Positions 25,224 through 35,298 are shown, counted from the first letter of the stretch. The stretch: DNA of 64,000 bases from an uncultured Roseburia sp. (GCA_947174805.1 CAMWKH010000013.1:1-64000); one strand, 5' to 3'. A program made the numbers and translations. The notes: generated by a model not told the origin, from the letters alone.

Positions 25224-28200
25224 TTACTTTGGCATGGGATATTTTTCTTTCAGTTCCGAAAGCTTCTCGTATCTCATCTGAACTTCTTTTTGGGCCTTAT
25301 TAAACAACTCTTCTGCCCTGTCAGGATTTGACCGCATCAGTGCGTTAAACCGCACTTCCCCGTTTAAAAACTCCATATAATCCATAGAAGGCTTTTTGCT
25401 GTCCAGATGGAAGACAGGATGTTCAATGGCTCCCACAGGGGGCTGATACCGGAAGAGATGCCAGTGGCCTGTCTCAACGGCTTTTTTCTCCTCCTGCTGG
25501 GCCAGCATCATTCCAGCTTTGATTCCCTGGTTGATACAGGGGGCATAGGCTAAAATCAGGGAGGGCCCATTATAATTTTCCGCCTCGGTAAAGGCCCGGA
25601 CGCACTGGTTATAGTCCGCCCCCATGGCAACCTGAGCCACAAACACATCCCCGTAGCTCATAGCCATTAAGGCTAAGTCTTTTTTCTTCCCATCTTTTCC
25701 CCCTGCGGCAAACTGGGCAATGGCACCTCTTGGGGTGGATTTTGAAGCCTGGCCTCCGGTGTTGGAGTATACCTCCGTGTCAAATATGAGAATATTAATG
25801 TTCCTGCCGCTGGCCAGTACATGGTCTAGCCCGCCAAAGCCAATATCGTAGGCAAAACCGTCCCCGCCGAATATCCACTGGGATTTTTTCACCAGGAAAT
25901 CTTTTTTCTTTAAAATGGCTTCCCCCTGCTCACACTGACACATAAGGAGTTCCCCCATTAACTTTTCTGCCGCGTCTCCGTTTTCCATGCTGTTGTCATA
26001 AGTGGAAATCCACTCCCCTGCAGCCTGGCGCAAAGACTCTATTTTTGTCTCCCTTGCAAGCTTCCGCACTTCTTCTTTTAAATTGTCCCGAATCGTATCG
26101 GTGGCAAGGAGCATACCCATTCCAAATTCCGCCGCATCCTCAAATAAAGAATTGGACCATACAGGCCCTTTGCCTTTTTCGTTTATGGTATAGGATGTTG
26201 CCGGGGAAGAATTGCCCCAGATGGAACTGCACCCTGTGGCATTGGCAATATACATCCTGTCTCCAAAAAGCTGGGTGGCCAGCTTCGCATAGGCGGATTC
26301 CCCGCATCCCGGACACGCCCCGTGGAATTCCAAAAGGGGCTGCCTGAACTGGCTTCCCTTTACGGTTGCAGGGTTTATCTTTTTCAGCAAATCTTCTTTT
26401 TTTCCTAAAGTCCTGCCATAGTTAAAATATTCCTGTTTCTCGTACTGTTTCTCCACAGGCTCCATCACCAGGGCTTTTTCCTTTGCAGGGCAGCATGCCG
26501 CACAGTTCCCGCAACCGGTACAGTCTAAAACGGATACGGTTATGGCAAACTGATATTCCTTTTCCCCGGTCATGTCCAAAGTCCGCATACCGGAGGGGGC
26601 CTTTTCACGTTCCTTTTTATCAAGGACCGCCGGGCGGATGACTGCGTGGGGGCACACATAGGAACAGATATTGCACTGGATGCAGTTTTCGGGAATCCAG
26701 TTTGGAACAGTGACCGCCACATTCCGCTTCTCAAAGGCCGTGGTGCCGGAGGGGGCATGTCCGTCCGCATAAGGCACAAACACAGAGACGGGAAGCTTAT
26801 TTCCCTCAAAAGCATTTACTGCCCGCTGGATATTGTTTACATATTCCTCCTGCTCTTTGTTTTCCCCTTTCACTTTTTCACCGAAAAGATTGTCGCTCTC
26901 CTGGCATACCCAATCCTCTTTCGGTTCCACTTTCTGCATTCCCTCCATGCCTGCGTCAATAGCGGCATAATTTCTCTGTACCACATCATCTCCCTTTTTC
27001 CCGTAAGTGGCTTTTACCGCTTCTTTTAAAAGTTTCGTCACTTCATCCTGGGGAAGGATATTGGTGAGTTTAAAAAATGCAGCCTGCAAAATCGTGTTAA
27101 TCCTTGTGGTTCCCATTCCTGTTTCCTGTCCGATTTTTACGCCGTCAATCACGTAAAACTGGATATGGTGCTCATAAATGAAACGCTTTACCTGTTTGGG
27201 GAGATGCTTTTCCACTTCCTCCGGTTTCCAGGGGCAGTTTAAGAGGAATACCCCCCCGGAAACCACATCCTGCACCATATTGTAAGTCCAGAGATAGGAG
27301 GGTTTGTGGCAAGCCACAAAATCAGCCTTCTCCACCAGATAGGGGGAGCGGATTTTATGTTTCCCGAATCTTAAATGGGAGACGGTAAGGCCGCCGGATT
27401 TTTTGGAATCATAGTCAAAATATGCCTGGGCGTAAAGGTCTGTGTGATTTCCGATAATTTTTACGGAGTTTTTGTTGGCTCCCACAGTACCGTCTGCCCC
27501 CAGTCCCCAGAATTTGCAGCTGTAAACTTTCTCGTTTAAGTTATCCGGCGTCTCTTTTTCTTCCAGAGAAAGATTTGTCACGTCGTCCCGGATACCGATG
27601 GTAAATTCCTTTTTGTCTTTGTTTTCAAATACCGCCAGAATCTGTCCCGGGGTTGTATTTTTAGAACTTAACCCGTAACGCCCCCGGAGGACCTTTATCC
27701 CCTCCACATTATGCTGTTTTAATGCGGCAAGGACATCCAGATACAAAGGCTCCCCTGCTCCTCCCGGCTCTTTTGTCCTGTCTAACACGGAAATTGTCTC
27801 AGTGGCTTTGGGCAGAACTTTCACCAGAGCCTCACTGCAAAAAGGACGGTAAAGGTGAACTTTTATCACTCCCACCTTCTCGTTTTTCGTAATGAGATAG
27901 TCCACTGCCTCCTCAATGGTTTCACAGACGGAGCCCATGGCGATAATCACATGTTTTGCGTCACATGACCCATAATAATTAAAAAGATGGTAGTTGGTTC
28001 CGATTTTTTCGTTGACTTTTTCCATATAAGATTCCACCAGGGCCGGAATCTTATTATAGTGCTCATTGGACGCCTCACGCACCTGAAAATAGGTGTCCGG
28101 GTTTTGTGCCTGGCCCATCAGGCAGGGATGCTCCGGGTTCGGACTGGTTCTTCTAAATTCCTCCGCCGCCTCCCTGGGAAATAAGTCCCTTAAATCCGCC

Positions 28201-28763
28201 TCGTCCCACACAGAAATTTTTTGGATTTCATGGGATGTGCGGAATCCGTCAAAAAAGTTGATAAAAGGCATTCTTCCCTCGATAGCCCCGCAGTGGGCCA
28301 CCGGGGATAAATCCATCACCTCCTGGACAGAACTCTCACAGAGCATTGCAGCCCCCGTCTGCCTGCAGGCATAGATATCCGAATGGTCACCGAAAATACT
28401 AAGGGCATGGGCTGCCACAGTCCTTGCCGCCACATGGAATACTCCCGGCAGCCCCTCCCCTGCAATTTTATATAGGTTTGGAATCATTAAGAGAAGTCCC
28501 TGGGACGCTGTAAATGTGGAGGAAAGGGCCCCGGCGGTTAAGGCGCCGTGTACTGCCCCGGCTGCCCCGGCCTCCGACTGCATCTCGGAAATCTCCACTT
28601 TATTTCCAAATATATTTTTCCTTCCCTCCACAGCCCAGGCTTCCGCCACCTCCGCCATAACGGAGGATGGGGTGATGGGGTAAATTGCCGCCACATCTGT
28701 GTAAAAATATGCCACATGGGCGGCAGCGTGGTTGCCGTCCATGGTTGCTCGTTTTCTTTCCAT
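25224..28763 (-). CDS. nifJ: Pyruvate:ferredoxin (flavodoxin) oxidoreductase, copy A
   Basis: Homodimeric cytoplasmic enzyme that converts pyruvate and CoA to acetyl-CoA, CO2 and reduced ferredoxin. At 1179 residues all domains are fused: the N-terminal pyrimidine-binding domain with YPITPSSVMAE, the gamma domain with KFWGLGADGTVGANKNS, two [4Fe-4S] sites (CIQCNICSYVCP and CTGCGNCAACCP), and the TPP-binding domain with the proximal cluster cysteines GACPGCGES, GDGFAYDIGFGGLDH and NTGGQASKSTPRG. ATG preceded by GAGG. The second copy at 31.7-35.2 kb has the same layout but clearly different codon choice. It has its own terminator. Confidence 0.96.
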   Translation of the reverse strand: MERKRATMDGNHAAAHVAYFYTDVAAIYPITPSSVMAEVAEAWAVEGRKNIFGNKVEISEMQSEAGAAGAVHGALTAGALSSTFTASQGLLLMIPNLYKIAGEGLPGVFHVAARTVAAHALSIFGDHSDIYACRQTGAAMLCESSVQEVMDLSPVAHCGAIEGRMPFINFFDGFRTSHEIQKISVWDEADLRDLFPREAAEEFRRTSPNPEHPCLMGQAQNPDTYFQVREASNEHYNKIPALVESYMEKVNEKIGTNYHLFNYYGSCDAKHVIIAMGSVCETIEEAVDYLITKNEKVGVIKVHLYRPFCSEALVKVLPKATETISVLDRTKEPGGAGEPLYLDVLAALKQHNVEGIKVLRGRYGLSSKNTTPGQILAVFENKDKKEFTIGIRDDVTNLSLEEKETPDNLNEKVYSCKFWGLGADGTVGANKNSVKIIGNHTDLYAQAYFDYDSKKSGGLTVSHLRFGKHKIRSPYLVEKADFVACHKPSYLWTYNMVQDVVSGGVFLLNCPWKPEEVEKHLPKQVKRFIYEHHIQFYVIDGVKIGQETGMGTTRINTILQAAFFKLTNILPQDEVTKLLKEAVKATYGKKGDDVVQRNYAAIDAGMEGMQKVEPKEDWVCQESDNLFGEKVKGENKEQEEYVNNIQRAVNAFEGNKLPVSVFVPYADGHAPSGTTAFEKRNVAVTVPNWIPENCIQCNICSYVCPHAVIRPAVLDKKEREKAPSGMRTLDMTGEKEYQFAITVSVLDCTGCGNCAACCPAKEKALVMEPVEKQYEKQEYFNYGRTLGKKEDLLKKINPATVKGSQFRQPLLEFHGACPGCGESAYAKLATQLFGDRMYIANATGCSSIWGNSSPATSYTINEKGKGPVWSNSLFEDAAEFGMGMLLATDTIRDNLKEEVRKLARETKIESLRQAAGEWISTYDNSMENGDAAEKLMGELLMCQCEQGEAILKKKDFLVKKSQWIFGGDGFAYDIGFGGLDHVLASGRNINILIFDTEVYSNTGGQASKSTPRGAIAQFAAGGKDGKKKDLALMAMSYGDVFVAQVAMGADYNQCVRAFTEAENYNGPSLILAYAPCINQGIKAGMMLAQQEEKKAVETGHWHLFRYQPPVGAIEHPVFHLDSKKPSMDYMEFLNGEVRFNALMRSNPDRAEELFNKAQKEVQMRYEKLSELKEKYPMPK

Positions 28764-28856
28764 AGCAAATTCCTCTTTTCATTTTTTTATAGGATTTCCC
28801 GTTTTTATGGAAAGAATACATATTGTTTCTATTGTAAAGTAAAGATACTTCTGTAA

Positions 28857-30089
28857 TTACTCATCGAAAGTAATCTCTTTTGCATAAACTGCTTTTTCCG
28901 GAAGATTCTGCCAGTTTTCCGCCTTGCACTCATCCATATACGTGACATAATCGCAGATGTAAACCGTAACTTTTGATACATCCCGGTTGTATATGCTGTA
29001 TATCTCCGCATTGCTTCCCTGGGACTCCAAAGGCTTTCCCTCTGCATCCCGAATTGCGACGAAGTAATCCGCCATGCTTTCTCCCTCCGGCAAAATTACT
29101 TCCGCCTGGATCTCATAAGGCGTTTTTGTGATTTTTGAAATTCCAAACCCGTTTTCATCCCTTTCATTGATTTCTTCTACCATGCAGCCAGAAGTATCTT
29201 TTTTGATATCCAGTGTAAAATCCCAGTTTCCCTCAATGCATTCCGGGATTTGTATGTGCTCTCCGGGATGGTCATAGTCTCCTGTCCAGGTATAACTGTC
29301 AAAAATTTTGTCAATATTTAACTTATACTGGAATTTATCCGGCATTCCGATTCTCCTAAAATGCTCATCCCAGTTTTCTTCTGTTATCTCCCCATCATAG
29401 TCTGGCGTTAAATCCTCTACAAATTCAGATACATCTACTCGGATAATCCCTGTAAATGTACGATCATCTTCAAAGGAACCCTCTATAAAATAAGGTGACG
29501 GCAACCCTAAGCTATCTGAAAAAAACAGTTCACCGCTTTCTGCCATATCTGCTGTGGCTGTAGAATGAATACTAATGGTACTATAATCCCACTGACCCAT
29601 GGATTCCTCTATAAAAGCCTTTGACAAAGGCTCCTCTGTCTGTATCTGAATTCCAATATAAAGCGCCATATCATTACAGTAAACTTCTCCCAATGAAACT
29701 GTCACGCCGTTATCGGTCTGTACATAAGGGCTGTCCGCCTCTGTGGATTCCACCGCTCCCTCTGTTTCTTCCGGTATCAGCTTTTCTGAACGGTTACTGT
29801 AATCCCCTTTGTAAGATACCTTTTCCTCCACCTCTTTAAAAAATGAACCCATAAGAGGCAGTTTTGCCGCCATAGCCGGATTTGCCGCACATAAAACCAG
29901 CATTAAGGCAAAGGACGCCGCCATAACGGAGATTCCGGCGAAAACCTTTTTTATACTCCTGTCTTTTTTCTTTTTCTCCTCCCTTCGGATTTTGCCATAG
30001 ACCTGGGCCAGCTTTTCATCCACCTTGGAACTGTTCAAATTTGTATTTCCCAGCACATTCCTGTATTCCTGATTTGTATATTCCCTCAT
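28857..30089 (-). CDS. DUF4179 membrane protein, probable anti-sigma factor
   Basis: A 410-residue protein with a cytoplasmic N-terminus (about 1-48), one membrane span (about 50-72, AGISVMAASFALMLVLCAAN), the DUF4179 hallmark AMAAKLPLMGSFFKEVEEKV directly after it, and a large extracytoplasmic domain. DUF4179 proteins usually sit behind ECF sigma genes and are thought to restrain them. Here the sigma gene ends just upstream. ATG at 30089 has AGGAGG four bases upstream; a TTG at 30134 lacks a ribosome site. The signal sensed is unknown. Confidence 0.85.
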   Translation of the reverse strand: MREYTNQEYRNVLGNTNLNSSKVDEKLAQVYGKIRREEKKKKDRSIKKVFAGISVMAASFALMLVLCAANPAMAAKLPLMGSFFKEVEEKVSYKGDYSNRSEKLIPEETEGAVESTEADSPYVQTDNGVTVSLGEVYCNDMALYIGIQIQTEEPLSKAFIEESMGQWDYSTISIHSTATADMAESGELFFSDSLGLPSPYFIEGSFEDDRTFTGIIRVDVSEFVEDLTPDYDGEITEENWDEHFRRIGMPDKFQYKLNIDKIFDSYTWTGDYDHPGEHIQIPECIEGNWDFTLDIKKDTSGCMVEEINERDENGFGISKITKTPYEIQAEVILPEGESMADYFVAIRDAEGKPLESQGSNAEIYSIYNRDVSKVTVYICDYVTYMDECKAENWQNLPEKAVYAKEITFDE

Positions 30090-30137
30090 ATAGCCTCCTG
30101 CATCTAAATCGTTTGTTGTCTCTTTTCTGTTCAAATA

Positions 30138-30638
30138 TCAGCATATCAGCTTCATCTGTGTCCGGAGTTTTTCTTTCCCACGGTGCAGCCTGCTTTTTAC
30201 CGTGCTCTCCTTCTTGTACAACAGTTCACTGATTTCCTTTGTGGTAAAATTTTCCCCGTAAAAGAGCTGAAAAATCACCCTGTCCTCCTCCGAGAGGGAA
30301 GAAATCATATCCGCAAACTCCACCCCTGCCATCTCATAGCTCTCCTGGGCAATCTCTGGAATACTGTCCAGCCCTGTACGATTCCTGTTCTCATTGTACA
30401 TGCGGTTACAGTTGTTAATGAGAATCCTTACAAGCCATGTCTTAAAATATTCCGGATTCTTCAGTTCCCGAATATGCTCATAGGCATCTGCAACCGTCTC
30501 TGCAACGGCATCCGCCACATCCTCCTCATTCTGGAAAAATCCATAGGCAACCCGCATTAGTGTCTGTTTGTTTTTTTCTATCAGGCGTATAAAAGAGTCG
30601 GCACTGCCGCGCTGCGCCCGCCGTACTAATACTTTCAA
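30138..30638 (-). CDS. ECF-type RNA polymerase sigma factor
   Basis: A 166-residue sigma-70 family factor with region 2 (about 15-80, RVAYGFFQNEEDVADAVAET and YFKTWLVRILINNCNRMY) and region 4 (about 110-160, LSEEDRVIFQLFYGENFTTKEISELL then TVKSRLHRGKEKLR). TTG at 30638 is chosen because GGAGG lies eight bases upstream and it gives the normal ECF length. The partner is the DUF4179 protein encoded immediately downstream. Target promoters are not evident in the window. Confidence 0.88.
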   Translation of the reverse strand: MKVLVRRAQRGSADSFIRLIEKNKQTLMRVAYGFFQNEEDVADAVAETVADAYEHIRELKNPEYFKTWLVRILINNCNRMYNENRNRTGLDSIPEIAQESYEMAGVEFADMISSLSEEDRVIFQLFYGENFTTKEISELLYKKESTVKSRLHRGKEKLRTQMKLIC

Positions 30639-30999
30639 TATCTCATCCTCCGTCTTTTTTATTGCTAACGTCAGCTTTTTTGTTTTACATCTATTAGATA
30701 AGGAAAGGGCTATTTTAGATGCAGGAAAAATTTCTTTTTTGATATTAACACAAAAGGTTAGGAATATGCCATACTGCATGTACAATTTCTTTTATTCCAA
30801 ATTTGATGAATCCAGCAAATGCGTAGAAAACTTGATATTAAAAATGATGAAAAAAAGACAACATATATTGTTCTCAGATGGGTGTGTAAGTCTACACCAG
30901 TATTGGAATCTTTTGACCATTAAAGTATACAAATATAAAAAAATACGATATAATAGTTTCATAATCAAAATCTTATATAAACAAGGAGCGTGATCAATC
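30639..30999. other. AT-rich intergenic region between sigma and toxin-antitoxin genes
   Basis: No convincing gene in 360 bases. It holds a weak promoter for the antitoxin (TATACA-17-TATAAT at 30926-30954), and a GTGTA/TACAC palindrome near 30885-30898 that may be an operator. No clear ECF-type autoregulatory promoter was found for the sigma gene. Confidence 0.5.
30926..30954 (+). promoter_or_regulatory. Probable promoter of the toxin-antitoxin pair
   Basis: TATACA (four of six to consensus), 17 bases, perfect TATAAT, about 45 bases before the antitoxin start. Confidence 0.5.
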
Positions 31000-31221
31000 A
31001 TGCTAACTGCTGTAAAAGGATACTACAACGGAAATCACATTGTCATTAGCGAAGACATAGCGCTAAATACAGGACAGGAAGTAATTGTCACCATTTTGGA
31101 TTCGCCCCCTTCTGAAAGAAAGAATATTGATTTAAAAAAATACGTGGGCAGAGGTGAAAAAATGTTTCAAACGGATGCCCAGGACTATGTAAAGGAGTTG
31201 AGGGACAGTGACCGGATATGA
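31000..31221 (+). CDS. Antitoxin, AbrB/VapB-like
   Basis: A 73-residue protein starting MLTAVKGYYNGNHIVISEDI and continuing GQEVIVTIL, the beta-hairpin pattern of small antitoxins that pair with PIN toxins. The C-terminal part (KYVGRGEKMFQTDAQDYVKEL) would wrap the toxin. AAGGAG lies 11 bases before ATG. It overlaps the toxin gene by 14 bases. Assignment rests on pattern and context; the exact antitoxin family is uncertain. Confidence 0.75.
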   Translation: MLTAVKGYYNGNHIVISEDIALNTGQEVIVTILDSPPSERKNIDLKKYVGRGEKMFQTDAQDYVKELRDSDRI

Positions 31222-31636
31222 AAAAATATTTTTAGATACCGCCCCTCTGATTTACTTTCTGGATGAAGACATAAATTATGGTGCAAAAGTAGAGGAAATT
31301 TTTAAGGAATTTATCCTAAATGAAAAATGTATGCTCACATCGACTATTACATGCACAGAATATTTAACTTATCCATACAGAACCGGAAATACAGAAAAAA
31401 TTAATGCTTTTTTAGAATTTCTGACAGACTGTAATGTACAAATTTTCCCCATTGATATGGGTACGGCAAAAAAAGCCGCACAAATTCGTGCAGAATACAA
31501 AGATTTTAAGACAATGGACTGCCTACAGCTCGCTTCCGCCTGTCTACAAAAATGTGACATTTTTCTTACTAACGATAAACAATTAAGGCAATTTAGTGAA
31601 ATCAAGTGTTTAACAGTCAAAGATTTTTCTCTTTAA
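31208..31636 (+). CDS. PIN domain toxin, VapC-like ribonuclease
   Basis: A 142-residue PIN domain. The conserved acidic residues are in order: Asp in FLDTAPLIYFLD, Glu in TCTEYL, Asp in TMDCLQLASA and Asp in LTNDKQL, the magnesium site of VapC-type RNases. It likely cleaves RNA when released from the antitoxin. GTG start inside the antitoxin's end, with GAGGG and GGAG upstream. Ends before a strong terminator shared with the PFOR gene. Confidence 0.85.
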   Translation: MTGYEKIFLDTAPLIYFLDEDINYGAKVEEIFKEFILNEKCMLTSTITCTEYLTYPYRTGNTEKINAFLEFLTDCNVQIFPIDMGTAKKAAQIRAEYKDFKTMDCLQLASACLQKCDIFLTNDKQLRQFSEIKCLTVKDFSL

Positions 31637-31668
31637 AAAAGGCATGGCCACAATCGGCCATGCCTTTT
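31637..31668. terminator. Bidirectional terminator between PIN toxin and PFOR copy B
   Basis: AAAAGGCATGGCC / GGCCATGCCTTTT, a perfect 13-base stem with a six-base loop and A/T tracts at both ends. It serves converging genes. Confidence 0.85.
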
Positions 31669-31679
31669 CACTTCATAAA

Positions 31680-34600
31680 TTATTTATACAACTCAACCAA
31701 TCTTAACAGATGCTCATAGCGGTCTTTTGCTGCCTGCTCAGACTCTTTGAACAGTTTCTCTGCTCTGTCTGGGAAGGAACGAGCCAGTCTGCTGTAACGT
31801 GTCTCGTTATTTAAGAACTCCTGATATGTTCCGTCACCAGGTTTGGATGTCAAGGTGAATGGATTCTTTCCTTCTGCCTTTAATGCGGGATTGAAGGAGA
31901 AGAGGTTCCAGTAACCTGCTCCAACTGCTTTCTTCATCTCATCCTGGCAGTGGTTCATTCCGCCCTTTACACCGTGAAGCTCACAGGGAGCGTAACCGAT
32001 GATTAAGGAAGGTCCGTTGTAAGCCTCAGCTTCTGCCAAAACTTTTACTGCCTGAGCCATGTTAGCGCCAAGAGCGATCTGTGCTACATATACATAGCCA
32101 TAGCTCATAGCGATTTCTGCAAGGCTCTTCTTGCCGATATCTTTACCTGCTGCGGCAAACTGGCAAACCTCACCGATGTTGGAAGCTTTGGAAGCCTGGC
32201 CGCCGGTGTTGGAGTACATCTCGGTATCGAATACCATAACGTTTACGTTCTCGCCGGAAGCAAGTACATGGTCTAATCCGCCAAATCCGATATCGTAAGC
32301 CCATCCGTCACCGCCGAAGATCCAGATAGATTTCTTAGCAAGGTAATCTTTCTTCTCAAGGGCTGCCTTAGCGTCCGGGCATCCTGCGGATGCAGCTTTC
32401 TCAAGCTCTGCCACAAGCGCTTCTGTTGCAGGAGTATTTGCTTTGGTATCGTTCTTTGTCTCCATAAATTTGTCAAATGCAGCTTTTAATTCTGCGCTTG
32501 CCTTATCGCTTCCTGCACATTTCTCTGCGCTTGCGATTGCCTGGTCACGAAGAACTCTCTGGCCGATTTCCATACCTAAACCATGCTCTGCATTATCCTC
32601 GAATAAGGAGTTTGCCCAAGCCGGTCCCTTCTGGGAATCTTTATTTACAGTATATGGTGATGTAGCTGCAGGTCCGCCCCAGATGGAAGAACATCCGGTA
32701 GCATTGCTGATATACATATGCTCACCAAATAACTGTGTGATAAGTCTTGCATAAGATGTCTCTGCACATCCTGCACAGGAGCCTGAGAACTCAAGCAGCG
32801 GCTGGTTGAACTGAGAACCTTTTACAGTATTGTCTGCAGGCATTCCAGGTTTCTTGCCTACGTTTGCTACCAGGTAATCGAATACCGGCTGCTCTTCTGC
32901 CTGGGATTCCTGTGGAACCATAGCGATAGCGCCAACTGGACATACTGTGATACACTCGCCGCATCCCATACAGTCTAAAGGAGATACGCTCATGGTATAT
33001 TTGTACTCGCTTGCCTTTGGCTTTGTATCTGCAAGTTTGATATTTGACGGTGCTGCTTTCACCTCGTCCTCGCTTAACATAAAGGGACGGATGGTAGCAT
33101 GGGAACATACAAATGCACACTGGTTACACTGGATACATTTCTCAGCATCCCAGGTAGGAACTGTTACGGCTGTACCCCGCTTCTCGTATGCTGCTGCACC
33201 GTGCTCGAACTGGCCGTCCGGGTTGCCCATAAATGCGGAAACCGGAAGGGAATCGCCGTCCATAAGGGAAATAGGATTCATCAGCTCTTTTACCATCTTT
33301 ACAGTTGCAGGACGTCCTTTTAACTCTGCAGGAGCAGGGTCAGCTGCCGGGTTAGACCAGGAAGCGGGAATCTCTACTTTATGTACTGCGTCCACACCAG
33401 CATCAATGGCTTTGTAGTTCATGTTGACAACATCGTCACCCTTCTTGCCGTAGGATTTCTTTGCTGCCTGTTTCATAAAGTCAACTGCGTCATCGATAGG
33501 CATTACATTTGCCAGCTTGAAGAATGCAGACTGTAAAATCGTGTTGGTACGTTTGCCCATACCGATTTCGATTGCTTTGTCAATAGCATTGATGGTGTAT
33601 AACTGGATATTGTTGTCGGCAATGTATTTTTTCGCCTCTGCGTTTAAGTGATGCTCTAACTCTTCGTCAGTCCACTGGCAGTTAATCATAAATACTCCGC
33701 CTGGTTTTACATCCTGTACCATCTTGAATCCCTTGTTTACATATGCAGGATTGTGACATGCAACAAAGTCAGCCTGGTTAATGTAGTACGGGCTTCTGAT
33801 TGGCTTGTCACCGAATCTCAAATGGGAAACGGTAACACCGCCTGTTTTCTTGGAGTCATACTGGAAGTATGCCTGGATAAATTTATCTGTGTGGTCACCG
33901 ATAATCTTTGTGGAGTTTTTATTTGCACCAACAGTACCGTCTCCGCCAAGACCCCAGAACTTACACTCAACGGTTCCCTCTGCCGCTGTGATAGGAGCAG
34001 GTTTTACTTCCGGTAAGCTTAAGTTTGTCACGTCATCCACGATACCCATAGTGAAGCGTGGTTTCGGAGCGTCTTTCTCCAACTCTTTAAATACTGCAAA
34101 TACAGAGGAAGGAGGTGTGTCTTTGGAACCTAAACCGTAACGTCCGCCAACCAGCACGATATCATTTAATCCTGCCTCACGAAGAGTAGCTGCAACGTCT
34201 AAGTACAGAGGATCTCCAAGAGAGCCCGGCTCTTTTGTCCTGTCTAATACAGCGACTTTCTTTGCTGTCTTTGGAAGGGCTTTTACAAATGCATCGGAAA
34301 CCCATGGACGGTACAGACGTACCTTAACCAGTCCGACTTTCTCTCCCTTTGCAGTAAGGTAATCGATAACTTCCTCAGCCACATCGTTTAAGGAACCCAT
34401 AGCCACAATCACACGGTCAGCATCCTCTGCTCCGTAGTAGTTGAACAGGCCGTAGTTTGTCCCAAGTTTCTCATTTATTTTAGCCATATACTTCTCAACA
34501 ATTGCAGGAAGTTCATTGTAAGCTGTGTTACAAGCCTCTCTGTGCTGGAAGAATACGTCTCCGTTCTCGTGGGAACCCCGCATAGCCGGATGCTCCGGAT

Positions 34601-35225
34601 TTAATGCGTGTGCACGGAATGCTGCAACGGAATCCATGTTGCACATTTCTTTTAAATCTGCGTAATCCCATTTTTCGATTTTCTGAATCTCATGGGATGT
34701 ACGGAATCCGTCAAAGAAGTTGATAAAGGGAACTTTACCCTCGATGGTTGCAAGGTGTGCAACAGGGCTTAAGTCCATAACTTCCTGAGGGTTAGTCTCA
34801 CAAAGCATAGCGAAACCGGTCTGGCGGCAAGCGTATACGTCGCTGTGGTCACCGAAAATGTTAAGAGACTGGGTAGCTACGGTACGCGCAGATACATCAA
34901 ATACACAGGGAAGCATTTCACCTGCAATTTTGTACATATTGGGAATCATAAGTAAAAGACCCTGGGAAGCAGTAAAGGTTGTGGTTAAGGCACCTGCTGC
35001 CAAAGAACCGTGAACAGCGCCTGCTGCTCCTGCTTCTGACTCCATCTCGACAACTTTCACCTGGTTGCCAAAAATGTTCTCCTGTCCTGCTGCGGACCAC
35101 TGGTCAACCGTGTCAGCCATTGGGCTTGACGGGGTAATTGGGTAAATGGCGGCAACATCTGTAAAGGCATACGCTACGTGAGCAGCGGCTGTATTACCGT
35201 CCATTGACTGTTTTGCTCTAGACAT
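31680..35225 (-). CDS. nifJ: Pyruvate:ferredoxin (flavodoxin) oxidoreductase, copy B
   Basis: Second full-length PFOR, 1181 residues, same reaction and domain order as the copy at 25.2 kb: YPITPSSPMADT, KFWGLGGDGTVGANKNS, CIQCNQCAFVCS and CMGCGECITVCP for two clusters, GSCAGCAETS and GDGWAYDIGFGGLDH in the TPP domain. The first ferredoxin-like site ends CS where copy A has CP. Codon choice is markedly more restricted than in neighbouring genes, and it has AAGGAGG, a good promoter and a 5' stem-loop, all signs of a very highly expressed gene. It is probably the main catabolic PFOR. Confidence 0.96.
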   Translation of the reverse strand: MSRAKQSMDGNTAAAHVAYAFTDVAAIYPITPSSPMADTVDQWSAAGQENIFGNQVKVVEMESEAGAAGAVHGSLAAGALTTTFTASQGLLLMIPNMYKIAGEMLPCVFDVSARTVATQSLNIFGDHSDVYACRQTGFAMLCETNPQEVMDLSPVAHLATIEGKVPFINFFDGFRTSHEIQKIEKWDYADLKEMCNMDSVAAFRAHALNPEHPAMRGSHENGDVFFQHREACNTAYNELPAIVEKYMAKINEKLGTNYGLFNYYGAEDADRVIVAMGSLNDVAEEVIDYLTAKGEKVGLVKVRLYRPWVSDAFVKALPKTAKKVAVLDRTKEPGSLGDPLYLDVAATLREAGLNDIVLVGGRYGLGSKDTPPSSVFAVFKELEKDAPKPRFTMGIVDDVTNLSLPEVKPAPITAAEGTVECKFWGLGGDGTVGANKNSTKIIGDHTDKFIQAYFQYDSKKTGGVTVSHLRFGDKPIRSPYYINQADFVACHNPAYVNKGFKMVQDVKPGGVFMINCQWTDEELEHHLNAEAKKYIADNNIQLYTINAIDKAIEIGMGKRTNTILQSAFFKLANVMPIDDAVDFMKQAAKKSYGKKGDDVVNMNYKAIDAGVDAVHKVEIPASWSNPAADPAPAELKGRPATVKMVKELMNPISLMDGDSLPVSAFMGNPDGQFEHGAAAYEKRGTAVTVPTWDAEKCIQCNQCAFVCSHATIRPFMLSEDEVKAAPSNIKLADTKPKASEYKYTMSVSPLDCMGCGECITVCPVGAIAMVPQESQAEEQPVFDYLVANVGKKPGMPADNTVKGSQFNQPLLEFSGSCAGCAETSYARLITQLFGEHMYISNATGCSSIWGGPAATSPYTVNKDSQKGPAWANSLFEDNAEHGLGMEIGQRVLRDQAIASAEKCAGSDKASAELKAAFDKFMETKNDTKANTPATEALVAELEKAASAGCPDAKAALEKKDYLAKKSIWIFGGDGWAYDIGFGGLDHVLASGENVNVMVFDTEMYSNTGGQASKASNIGEVCQFAAAGKDIGKKSLAEIAMSYGYVYVAQIALGANMAQAVKVLAEAEAYNGPSLIIGYAPCELHGVKGGMNHCQDEMKKAVGAGYWNLFSFNPALKAEGKNPFTLTSKPGDGTYQEFLNNETRYSRLARSFPDRAEKLFKESEQAAKDRYEHLLRLVELYK

Positions 35226-35265
35226 TTGATTTCCTCCTTAAAAGATTAATGTTGCTAGACTTCAT

Positions 35266-35287
35266 GGCAGTTTCTGTTGGAACTGCC
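35266..35287 (-). other. 5'-terminal stem-loop of the PFOR copy B transcript
   Basis: GGCAGTT / AACTGCC with an eight-base loop, starting about five bases after the predicted transcription start. Stem-loops at the very 5' end often protect abundant messages from decay. Confidence 0.5.
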
Positions 35288-35298
35288 TCTAATATATA

